Origin: Anastatus disparis
Lineage: Eukaryota; Arthropoda; Insecta; Hymenoptera; Eupelmidae
Assembly: GCA_017163975.1 (NCBI GenBank)
Contig: JAFFSR010000395.1
Coordinates: 1,248,001 to 1,312,000, forward strand
Length of the DNA stretch: 64,000 bases
Reading direction: 5' to 3'
Positions 37,053 through 46,976 of the stretch are shown piece after piece. Numbering within the stretch: position 1 is the stretch's first letter; every line of letters starts with the position of its first letter. Under the pieces are notes generated by a model. That model was given only the letters and a program-made list of their open reading frames with translations, was not told the DNA's origin and did no database searches. Made by a program: the position numbers and the translations under genes.

Positions 37053-37461
37053 TCATATTTTATTAATAATGTTAGCTAATCTTAATAAATATTTAGAATA
37101 AATTTCATGACTTTGATTAAAGTAATATTCTGCTATTGGTTCGCGTATATTTATTTTATATTTTATAATTTCATTCGCATAATATTTATAATACTCTGGT
37201 ACTTCATTCCAATTTTTAAATTCAAATTGTTCATTATTTTCCTCTATATATGAATTAATAATGTTATTTAATTCAGAAATTATTGTATTGTTTATTGAAC
37301 TATTATTATCTAGACTTTCTAAATAATATTCATATTCTTCTTAAAAATTTAAATGTTCTTCAATTTGATCATTTAAATTTTCCATCAAAATGGATTTCAT
37401 TCAATCATTTGTTGATCATTAACATTGTCAATTTCAACATTATTAATTGGATTCCATTCCA
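37053..37461 (-). pseudogene. Homologue of the small Helitron ORF, broken
   Basis: Minus strand from ATG 37461 (MEWNPINNVEID). Early stops follow, but the conserved core is readable (FEFKNWNEVPEYYKYYANEIIKYKINIREPI and KYLLRLANII, in separate segments). It aligns with 7246-7599 across the whole core. Its position directly 3' of the helicase is the same. Confidence 0.6.
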
Positions 37462-37609
37462 TTTTTTTTTATTTATATATTATTAAAAATTTTTAATGTT
37501 TATAATTAATATAAATATAACCTGAAAAAAAAAGTTTAATTAATAAAATAATTTATAAAAAATTTATTTAAATAACATTAAATTTTTGTTAAATTATAAT
37601 AAAATTATT

Positions 37610-37925
37610 TTTTTAATATTTCTTTCCAAACTATGTTAGGTACAATATCTCTGTTTTTCGATTCATTTTGAATATATATTTTATTTACATTTTTACAACG
37701 TGAAAGAGTTATTTGTGCTTCTATGTTATATTTGAATAATTTAGTTATTTTTAATCGCGTTTCATTACATAATCCATTTTTATACTTAAATTTCGAATTA
37801 ACATAATTATGGTATTTACTTTTAATTTCAGTTCCTGTGGAGGTAATCCTTCTCTTATGTTATTTAACATTTCTATTGAATAATTCAAATGAATATTATC
37901 ATCCGTTTGATCTACACCTTTGTAA
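37610..37925 (-). pseudogene. Helitron helicase fragment with internal deletion
   Basis: The minus strand contains DDNIHLNYSIEMLNNIREGLPP and a final NIVWKEIL, both close to the helicase at 7856-8863. The stretch between about EAQ and LSR, including the C-terminal SQG motif, has been deleted, and the 5' part is missing beyond 37925. Confidence 0.75.
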
Positions 37926-38060
37926 AACAAATATAAATAGTTATTAATCTTGAAAGTTATATAAATTTAAACATAAATATTAATATCAATTAATTTTAAA
38001 AGTTGTATAAATCAATACTATTAAAGGTTTATAATGTAAGGTGGTGTGGAAATCTGAATC

Positions 38061-38175
38061 CTCAACACTATACGCTTATTTTTATTTTAATACAATAAAA
38101 TATTTATAATATGAACAAATTATTAAAAATCATTATGTTTTCAACAAATGAATTAATTATAGTGTTGAGGAATTG
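38061..38175. mobile_element. Short palindromic MITE, about 115 bp
   Basis: Inverted ends TCCTCAACACTATA/TATAGTGTTGAGGA enclose AT-rich DNA within Helitron copy 2. The target duplication is not resolved. Confidence 0.5.
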
Positions 38176-38409
38176 TAATAGAATTAATTTAAATTTATAT
38201 TTATTAATTTCAGATAAACTATGTAAAAAATGGTAATAAGATATCTGATGAGGCACATGTTTTTCATTTTAAATATAATAAATTGTAATTTTATGCAACT
38301 ACTTTCGAGTTTTCAACCAAAAAAAAAATTAAAATTTGTATATTTTTATGTAATATTATACTTAAAATATAATAAAAAATATAAAACTATATTATGCAAT
38401 ATTTGATGG

Positions 38410-38660
38410 TTCTAAAAGGTTGTTGAAGGGATTGTGGGGGGGTTGTGGGGGGGATTGTGGGGGTTGTGTGGGGGGATTGTGGGGGACAAGAGGGGGTAAG
38501 TGGGGGTCCATGGGGGGGGGCGTGGGGGGACGTGGGGGGGTAATGATCGATAACATAAAATAACGTAAATTTACGTTATTTAATTAAAAAAATCATGTGG
38601 GGGCTGGGGGGCTGTGGGGGCTGTGGGGGCTGTGGGGGGGCTGTGGGGGGGGGGATGTGG
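38410..38660 (+). repeat. G-tract array (quadruplex-prone) in Helitron copy 2
   Basis: Dozens of runs of five or more G separated by short T/A/C-containing spacers (GATTGTGGGGG, GGGGGCTGTGGGGG) in two blocks, 38417-38545 and 38598-38664. It occupies the same place as the arrays of copies 1 and 3 but with a different unit. Confidence 0.85.
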
Positions 38661-38702
38661 GGGCACTGACTGAATTTTGGTTCATACAACTATATAATAT
38701 AG

Positions 38703-38706
<4 letters not shown>

Positions 38707-38751
<45 letters not shown>

Positions 38752-38830
38752 GTTCTTAGCTATATACACAGCTTGGGCGTATTAATAATGAATGTCAAAA
38801 ACAACTAATCGATATATATAAATATATATA
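38707..38830. repeat. (TA)n tract at the 5' side of Helitron copy 2
   Basis: About 45 bp of alternating TA, then a short stretch (AGCTATATACACAGCTTGGGC) that resembles the sequence flanking copy 3 (AAGCTGATTCAGCGTATT at 41496 and 57275). Confidence 0.7.
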
Positions 38831-39560
38831 AGTAGGAACTCTACTGTCTATCTAACTTAATGTTAAGTTAATGTTATACTTTCCTTGGCCTTTTGTCTCC
38901 TGATACTTTTTATCATTTTAATATCATTGATTCCCGATGATTATTGGTTTTTTTTCAATTAAAATTTATTTTAGATGCAACAAGTTTATTACATGTAATG
39001 TTTTAAATCTTGATTGTCCTTATTTGCATATGAGTATGTAAATTAAGTTTATATATATAGGAACTTCACTGTCTATCTATCTAATGTTAAGTTAATGTTA
39101 TACTTTCTTTTGCCTTTTGCTCTGCTGATACTTTTTATCATTTTAATATCGTTGATTCCCGATGATTATTAGTTTTTTTTAATTTAAATTTATTTTAGGT
39201 GCAACAAGTTTATTACATGTAATGTTTTAAATCTTGATCGTTCTTATTTTCATATAAGTATGTAAATAAAGTTTATATATATATAGGAACCTCACTGTCT
39301 ATCTATCTAATGTTATACTTTTTTTTGCTTTCTACTCTCCTGATACTTTATCATTTTAATATCGTTAATTCCCGATAATTATTGGTTTTTATAAATTCAA
39401 ATTTATTTTAAATGCAAAGGAACTTTACTGTCTATCTAATGTTATACTTTTTATCATTTTAATATCGTTGATAATCGATAGTTAATAGATTTTTTAAAAT
39501 TAAATTCAATTTAACGTAATAGCTTTATCACGTGTAATGTTTTCAATTTTATCATTATTT
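38831..39560 (+). repeat. 227-bp tandem repeat, about 3.5 copies
   Basis: Unit starts at 38831, 39058 and 39285 and a shortened unit at about 39418, each opening with AGGAAC..ACTGTCTATCTA and holding CCTGATACTTTTTATCATT. A diverged single copy is at 5330-5480. No coding content seen. Confidence 0.85.
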
Positions 39561-40277
39561 TCAAGTGGATATACGAATTAAGTTTATTCCAAAGACTTGT
39601 GAGTTTATTCTTGTAAGCCACCGATATAGATTTCGTGATTTTACAAAATCAGCGGGTCTTCTTTTATTAAATTCTTTTCTCACACTACGTTAGGGTTATT
39701 TTAGACAAATCATCACTGTACACCCGAGTTAGTGATAGAATAAAAATTTTTCTTTAGATTGGGGTATCATGTGTTTTCTCTAATATTAATTTTTGCGTCT
39801 TAAATTTGTAATATAAATCTTAATTTTAACTTTTATCGAGAAAATGAGATTTAGAAATTAAAAATATCGAATTTAATGCTGATGATTTTAACTTCACTGT
39901 AGAATATGATTCTTAAAACTGCAATTCGAATCTTTTCTACGAGGAAAAAAGTGTCAAATTATTAATTTCACCGTGTGAACTTCAGAAATATTTCACAATT
40001 TCAAGAGTCTTTAGAATGGGAATTATACTTTTTATGATCGCGGACTTGGGGGCTGCGATCAGTTCTCGTCGACAGCTTCTTTGTAGTTCTTCTAACAATA
40101 TAATTCAGATTTTAGTAAAAATGAAAAATGTTTAACATTAACGTGCAAGTACCGGTTATCCCCGAGGATGATGCGACGATGGTGGTGCCTGTTGTAATAA
40201 CTATAGCACCACTTGTCAATTATATTAATTTGGGGGCAACCTAATTTATTTAATAATCAATTCTTAATGATGCTAAT
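39561..40277. other. Interval before the broken Cys-rich gene
   Basis: No confident gene. A short open stretch from about 40134 to 40240 (VPVIPEDDATMVVPVVITIAP) lies upstream of the ORF at 40278 and could be its damaged N-terminus. Confidence 0.35.
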
Positions 40278-41315
40278 ATGGAGCATCAAGCTGTTGGAGA
40301 AGGTGAGCCGCAACAGCAAGAACAACAACAGCATCAAGAAGAGCAACGACAACAACCTCAATGGCACCAGGTTGTTAATGATGAAAATCAAGAAGATGCA
40401 GAATCGGTAGATTCGGGCTACTGGTCAGCTGCAGAGACCATACAAACAGAGGACCCCGATTACATCCCTCCACAAAACATCGTGGAGGAAGAAGAGGAGA
40501 TGCCAGAAGAGGTAGAGCCCAGAAATCGGGTCAAGGAGTCTCGACAACACAATTTTTTAGACATGGTAAGACTTTTTTATAAAAAACAATGGAAAAACTA
40601 AGACTTAAACGAGGCTGATTGGTGCGACGAATACAAAACCGCTTAAGAGGCGGTCGGAACCAAATCGGTGACTTGCGGTATATATCAAGTCAGCATTTTT
40701 CGCTTTACGATAATATTTTGTATATTTTTATGGCTTAAACCATTTCAAATTATTCTTTATATACATGACTAGAGGAAATGACTATATTTTTACCATATGA
40801 ATAAGTAAATAAATTATTATAAGCATTTATTACAAATATCAAACTGACTTGACATATACCGCATGCAAAAAACTGTCGTGTCGATTGTTAGGTGGCATTT
40901 TTCGCTTCATAACAATATTTTGTATATTTTTGTGGCTTTAACTATTTTAAATTATTCTTTATATACATGACTAGAGGAAATGACTATATTTTTACCATAT
41001 TAATAGATGAAAAAATTATTATAAGCATTTATTACAAGCACCGAACTAAGTCACCGATTTGGTTCCGACCGCCTCTTAAGAAGAATGAAGGAAGAAAGAC
41101 AGGAACAAGAACGCATCATATCGCGGAGGCATCGTCGTCCTGACCCAGCAGCCGATAGGCCACGACGAAGCCAGGATAGATGCTGGGGTTGCGCAAAGCG
41201 GTTTTACCGTGGAGGTATAAGGCTGTGGAAGAAATGCGAAGCCTGTGGCTTGTGGTTGTGTCCTGAGTGCGCATTGGACGTCATCCATTGCCAGGATGAT
41301 GATATATTTGTGTGA
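40278..41315 (+). pseudogene. Broken gene: Gln/acid-rich N-terminus and Cys-rich C-terminus
   Basis: First block 40278-40601: 107 codons, Q-rich then acidic (EEEEEMPEEVEP), ending near a donor-like ATG/GTAAGA at 40565. Second block about 41075-41315 encodes a basic stretch and a C-terminal zinc-finger-like module: C-x2-C, then C-x2-C-x3-LC-x2-C, then HC (DRCWGCAKRF...KKCEACGLWLCPECA). A TTAA MITE (40647-41075) lies between; without it the second block's frame continues upstream until a TGA at about 40617. The Cys pattern recalls the C-terminal domain of piggyBac transposases, but the catalytic core is absent, so that is only a suggestion. Confidence 0.45.
40647..41075. mobile_element. TTAA MITE, 429 bp
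   Basis: Perfect 28-bp inverted ends starting GAGGCGGTCGGAACC, flanked by TTAA at 40643-40646 and 41076-41079. It holds two direct copies of a roughly 150-bp segment (GGCATTTTTCGCTTCATAACAATATTTTG is the second, split by differences). No ORF. Confidence 0.9.
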
Positions 41316-41335
41316 ATTTGGTCAAGTGTTTAAGT

Positions 41336-41337
<2 letters not shown>

Positions 41338-41392
<55 letters not shown>

Positions 41393-41436
41393 GTGAAAAT
41401 AAAAATATTTATGTGAATTTGGTTAAGTGTTAAGGT

Positions 41437-41488
<52 letters not shown>

Positions 41489-41595
41489 TATTCTAAGCTG
41501 ATTCAGCGTATTAAAATTTGTGAGTCGTAATGTGTGTGTGTATGTATGTAAAAATAAAATATTAACATTAATTAATTTAGTTAAGTGTTTAAGTG

Positions 41596-41646
<51 letters not shown>
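41338..41646. repeat. Repeated unit with three (TA)n tracts
   Basis: TA runs at 41340-41390, 41440-41487 and 41597-41646 follow related leader sequences (GTCAAGTGTTTAAGTGT). The unit AAGCTGATTCAGCGTATTAAAA recurs at 57275 beyond the other end of Helitron copy 3, so the copy landed in a pre-existing tandem unit. Confidence 0.8.
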
Positions 41647-41649
<3 letters not shown>

Positions 41650-41689
41650 ATATTATATAGTTATATAAAAAAAAACTCCTCTTTTACCC

Positions 41690-42135
41690 CTCATTATTCC
41701 TCCCCCTATTTTGTATGCTTAAAACATCACTACACCAATCACCCTTCTACTACCCAAGTCACTCCTTTTGCTACTCCTCGTACGTCACTCATCCCCCCCT
41801 CAGATGATTGAGCTAAATTTACCTTATTTTACCAATGTATTTGTTACTCATTCTCTATACCATTACTATCATCCTTCCCACTACTACCCCATCACTACTA
41901 CTCCTTATTTTTTTTCTCTCCTCCTCAAAAAATCACAAGTCACCCCTCAAAATAACGTAAAAATGTCTCTAAAATGTCTTTTAAAAAAAAAAAAGATTCC
42001 CTCCTCTACCCCAATCACCCCTCCACTACCCAAGTCACCCCTCGCTCCACAAGTCATCCCCTTGCTCCACAAGTCACCCCTTGCTCCATGAATCACACCC
42101 TCGCTCCACAAGTCACCCCTCATAACCCCTCATGC
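41690..42135. repeat. C-tract array near the 5' end of Helitron copy 3
   Basis: Irregular repeats of CTACCCAAGTCACCCCT and CACAAGTCACCCC on the plus strand, inverted relative to 35850-36345. Confidence 0.8.
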
Positions 42136-42217
42136 CCCTAATACACAATTCATAAAATCATTATAAACCATTAGGAAAAAAATTTTTTAATTTTATATTT
42201 ACGAAATACTTGCTTAA

Positions 42218-42607
42218 GAGGACGTTGGATCTTTCTATCCTTTTCTAATCGAAAAATGTAGGATATTGGAAAAACTAGTAATTATTAGTAGAAATTAAGA
42301 GTTGTCCGCAACTTGTACAGTAAAAAACAATATTTTTTCTTATGAGGACAAATTACTTTTGATGCTTTGTTTTCAAGAAAAGTTTGACATACTTAAACAT
42401 CATAATCTCTAGCTTAACTTATGATTTTTCAAGCATGTCAAACTTTTCTTGAAAACAAAGCATCAAAATTAATTTGTCTTCATAAGAAAAAATATTGTTT
42501 TTTACTGTACAAGTTGCGGACAACTCTTAATTTCTATCAATAATCACTAGTTTTTCCAAAACCCTACAATTTTCAAGTAAAAAAGGATAGAGGGATCCAG
42601 CGTCCTC
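42218..42607. mobile_element. TTAA MITE, GAGGACG ends, 390 bp, palindromic
   Basis: TTAA at 42214-42217 and 42608-42611. The ends GAGGACGTTGGATC and inverse, and the whole body (TCCGCAACTTGTACAG; AAACAAAGCATCAAAA), fold back on themselves. Same family style as 55663-56044. Confidence 0.9.
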
Positions 42608-43778
42608 TTAAGGCTATATAATGGAATATATATTTAATACATAGTTAACAATATTATAGATTGTTGATATAATTATTTTTCAACCATCAACTTATACCTA
42701 CGTTCCTTTCCACACCACCCATACTGAGACAAAAAAAAATAAGAAACTTCTACTTCCAACATTTAAGCTTACTTTTTTTTGTGTCCAAGCTGCACTTGCC
42801 TAAAAGTAAAGCACATTTTACTTTGTGCTCATTGTCTTGGTCAGAAAAACTTATTAAAAAATTTCCTACGTCTAAAAGATTCTTCTTTCTGCTTAGCTTA
42901 AATTTGTTTTCTTGTTTTTGTCTTGAGTTGATCTTGTGAAAGTCTTAAGTAGAAGTTTTTATTTTTTTTATCAGTATAACGAGGTATTGTCAATGGAGCG
43001 TTGGGTTTTCTTTTTGTTTATAAAGGAAAATTAAATATTAAAAGTGGTACCCTCCGTCAGTAGCCCTACCTAACCACTTTTAAAATAATTTAAATTTAAA
43101 AAAATTTTTTACATTTCTTTAAATGTCAAAAGTAAAAATGTTATTGTAAATTTACATTAATTAAAAAAATCAAAATTATAATAATTATTAATTCATTTAT
43201 TTACAAAAAAGTAAAAATAAAAATTATATTGTTAATGTAAAATTTTATCTTTTAAACTCTTTATAGAAGTAAATAAAGTTATATAATTTTTATTTTATTT
43301 ATCTTTAATATTTTCAATATTTTAAGGAATATATTTTTATCCTTTTTCGTTTGTTTATATTTAATCATTTATAATATAAATTATATAACAAATTATAAAT
43401 TTTTTATATAAAAAGTGTGATATTAATTTTTTAATATTTAAATAAATAATTTAATTGAATTCAATTCTTTAAAAAACGATTCTATATAAATTTATAATAT
43501 ATTTTTAATATATTTATTTTAAAATTATAACTATAATTATTATGATTTTCTTACCTATTTTATTGTTTCGAATATATATTTAAATTAATCTAAAATAAAA
43601 TAAATCATAATTAATTGATTCATAAAAAAATATAAAATTATAAGTATTTTAAATTATAATCATGTATTATTTTAAAATATAATATTAAAAAATAAACTTA
43701 ACATAAACTAATTATTTTATAATATAATATTAAAAAATCTACTTATCTTAAATTACAAAATATAATAATATTATATTA

Positions 43779-44823
43779 CTAATCTGGTAAAGGCTAAAAA
43801 GAAATAAGTAAATTTTTATCTTGTTTTTAATTTATTTAAGAAGAATTTATTAAAAATTAAAATAACCTCATTTAGAAACATTTCGTTTCCATTTATTAAA
43901 TTGACAATATACATTTTTGTTTCATTTAAAACTTTTATATTTTCAATTCCTCCAATTTTAAAAATGAATGAATTCTCTATTTATTAATAACAAATATAAT
44001 ACATACATATATAAATATGTATATATATTTATAAATTTACTATGTATAATTATAAATTTATAATACCAAATTCTTGCAAATCTCCAATAATTTCCAATTT
44101 TTTGCCTTTTTCTATTTTTAATATATCATTGTCTGTAGAATTTATTACAATTTCCAATTTGTAATGATCATCAGTTATATTAGAATAATATTTTGTACTA
44201 TTATTATCTTTTTGAATAAATTTATTTCGCAAAAATCCTTCAATTTCTAAAAAATTTTTATAAAACGTATATAATATATATCATAAGTTTATTAATTAAA
44301 CAAAATACTTATTGATCCTTTTCTTATTGAAATTTTATTAAAATTGATTTTTTCTGGATTTAAATTTTTTATGTCGATTTCGCCAAGCGATGATATTGAT
44401 GAATAATGGTATAAAGTTAATTCATAAGGCATATTTTCACGATTCAAGCGCGTAGCACTTTTCACAGACACATTTTCTATTAATATTTTCTAATAATACA
44501 TATTTATTTTAGATAAATATTTTTAAATATTCCAACAATAATATAAATATAATTAGTATTTTACATCATAAGGCTTCAGATCATTTTTAAATTTATATAT
44601 ATTGTCATTAAATCTGCCGTCCAAAGTATAAAAGCGGTTAACTACATTGGAATCCCATTGGAGTTAAGGTTTTCTTACTTTGGACGGCAGAAATATGTTA
44701 CATTGAATTAATACACCATTATTATTATTCACAATAAATTTTAATACAGAAGAGTTTTTTTCAGTTTCTTTATTTGAAAAACGTTCTTCCTCTATAATTT
44801 CTTCAATATAAGCTACAAGTCAT
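43779..44823 (-). pseudogene. RPA-like gene of Helitron copy 3, exons 2-6
   Basis: The minus strand contains homologues of exons 2-6 of the gene at 26780-34926, in the same order (VLIQCNIF; RNKFIQKDNNSTKYY; KKLEIIGDLQEFG; LNETKM). Exon 2 has a TGA near its start and is cut by a 77-bp MITE; the last exon carries a 2-bp insertion. Exon 1 lies at 52709-52826, on the far side of the 7.8 kb element inserted in intron 1. Its undamaged exon 1 shows which codon mutated to TAA in copy 1. Confidence 0.72.
44614..44690. mobile_element. 77-bp palindromic mini-element
   Basis: Ends CTGCCGTCCAAAGTA and inverse, flanked by AAAT on both sides (44610-44613, 44691-44694). Helitron copy 1 has the uninterrupted sequence with one AAAT (seen inverted near 27113), proving insertion and a 4-bp duplication. 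Confidence 0.88.
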
Positions 44824-45195
44824 CTAAAATTAAATTTAAAAATATGTTTATTTTAATTATTAATTTTTTTCATGAATGATTATAATAATTTTAAATCATT
44901 GAAGGCCCGGATGCAATAAGGGCATTTACGCTCGGAGCACGTAAAACTGAAGTGACTTGATAGTAAAAATTTCATTTTCTTCAAATAAATTTTAAAAAAT
45001 TTGACGTTGTAAAACTCATCATGCCGCATCTTTTTTATATTAACAGTTTTTTTATAAATTATGTATAATATTATGTATAAAGAAGATTTGTGGAAAGTTT
45101 CAAATCGATTGATAAATAATAAAAAAAGATATAACAACATTTACAAGTAGCGCGCATGCTATCGGGCGCTGCAATTTTCTCGTGAGTTAGATAGA

Positions 45196-45953
45196 TCTCG
45201 CAAATTATAATATACTGATTTTTATGCTTACTTGATCGATTTAAACATACTATTTAGTATATCTTAAAATCGAGCAGGTTAAATTGGCTATTTAAAGTCT
45301 TATTTTTTTTGTTTTTTTATGAGGAAAAAATATACGAAGCCTCCAGTTGGGCAGCCTTCTCAAAGCTACTTAATTGTGCAAAAATGTCTGAAAAAATCGT
45401 TATTTTGGATCAATGATGAGATTCGTGATTTTTTTTCTGAAAAAGTATTGATTTTTAGGACAAATGTATAAAGATGTTTTTTATTGGAAATCGTATGTAA
45501 AATGTATGTAAATTTTTGTAAACCATTATTTGCTAAACATCACAAATTATAAATGAAATTTTGAAATTTTAAAATTTATTTTTTGTTAAATTTTTAGTAT
45601 ATATGGTTCATAATGTCTTGAATTACAATTTGTAAAAATATGTTCATATTCTACACATGATTTCCAATAAAAAACTTTTCTATACATTTGTCCCAAAAAT
45701 CAATACTTTTTCAGAAAAAAAATCACGAATCTCATCATTGATCCAAAATAACGATTTTTTCAGACATTTTTGCACAATTAAGTAACTTTGAGAAGGCTGC
45801 CCAACTGGAGGCTTCGTATATTTTTTCCTCATAAAAAAACAAAAAAAATAAGACTTTAAATAGCCAATTTAACCTGCTCGATTTTAAGATATACTAAATA
45901 GTATGTTTAAATCGATCAAGTAAGCATAAAAATCAGTATATTATAATTTACGA
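45196..45953. mobile_element. Near-perfect foldback, about 760 bp
   Basis: Arms of roughly 340 bp (CAAATTATAATATACTGA... inward to TTTAGGACAAATGTATA) are almost exact inverted copies around an AT-rich centre near 45560-45590. It would form a strong hairpin. No duplication found, so it may be an element or a local inversion product. Confidence 0.75.
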
Positions 45954-46222
45954 AAATTCAGGTGAATTCTACATCTAATTTCCAAGGAAATTATTCTATT
46001 AAGTTTTAACGAAGAATTGATAGTTTTTGAGGAAAAAATTCATTAAAATATTTATTTAGCAAAAAATTTAGAAAATTCGACAAATTCCATCACGTTTAAA
46101 TCCTGAACCCTTTGACCTCGACCTCTAAAATTTTTTTTGTATATTTTGGGTATCAAATAGAACATTTTCACAGATTTTCGACGAATTCTATTTTTTTGTT
46201 AGGTGAGTTGACGTGAAACGTC

Positions 46223-46260
<38 letters not shown>

Positions 46261-46976
46261 GAACAAAATTCATAATAATGTTTATATAGAAGAAGAGTGA
46301 ACGTACACACGCATATATGTTTACTTTTATAAATATAAATCCCAATATTATATTGTTTAAAAATATTACATTTTATGTTTTTAGAAAACTCATATTACTA
46401 ATGCGATAGAAAAAAAGATTTTAAGAGACAAAATAAAAAAGAAACCCTTTTGAAACAATCAAAAAATCAGTATTAAACAAAAATCTGTAATGTAGATGGA
46501 TAGATAGATATTTTATTTATTTGTAATAGTTTGCAAAAAGTGTGTAACCAAAATAAAATATAATATTTAATACATAATAAGATACAGAAATGAGATAATG
46601 TAATTATTGCACTTATGATATCACAGTCGATTTCCTAAAACTAATAATACTACAAAAGTAAGTCACTATTCAGAGTGATATCACAGATCATTACAATAAT
46701 AAAATACACACACAATCATCAATAAAATAACAATAAACAAATATGTAGAATTAATATCTATCAGTCAAACTAGTAAAAGCAAAACCAAAAATAAAATATA
46801 ATAAAATCAAACGAGTTAAATAGTTAAAGATAGTAAAAAAATAATGCATTCACTCTCAACCATGCGCTCATTATCCATATTATAAATACAAGCACACCTT
46901 AAATCTATATACGGGACTACACATGATAATAAATTAACATAAAGGGACTATAAATATAACATAAAGAGAATATCCG

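Larger units (their letters stand above)
36421..38706 (-). mobile_element. Helitron-like element copy 2 (internally deleted, 2.3 kb)
   Basis: The 3' end is at 36421 (CTAG, hairpin and CCCCCTGCTCGC block) and the 5' end at 38706 (TCTCCTATATTATATAG), so both termini match copies 1 and 3. Only the small ORF homologue, a scrap of helicase and the G-rich array remain. It lies head-to-tail behind copy 1, separated only by a 47-bp TA-rich spacer, and both sides are (TA)n. Confidence 0.75.
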
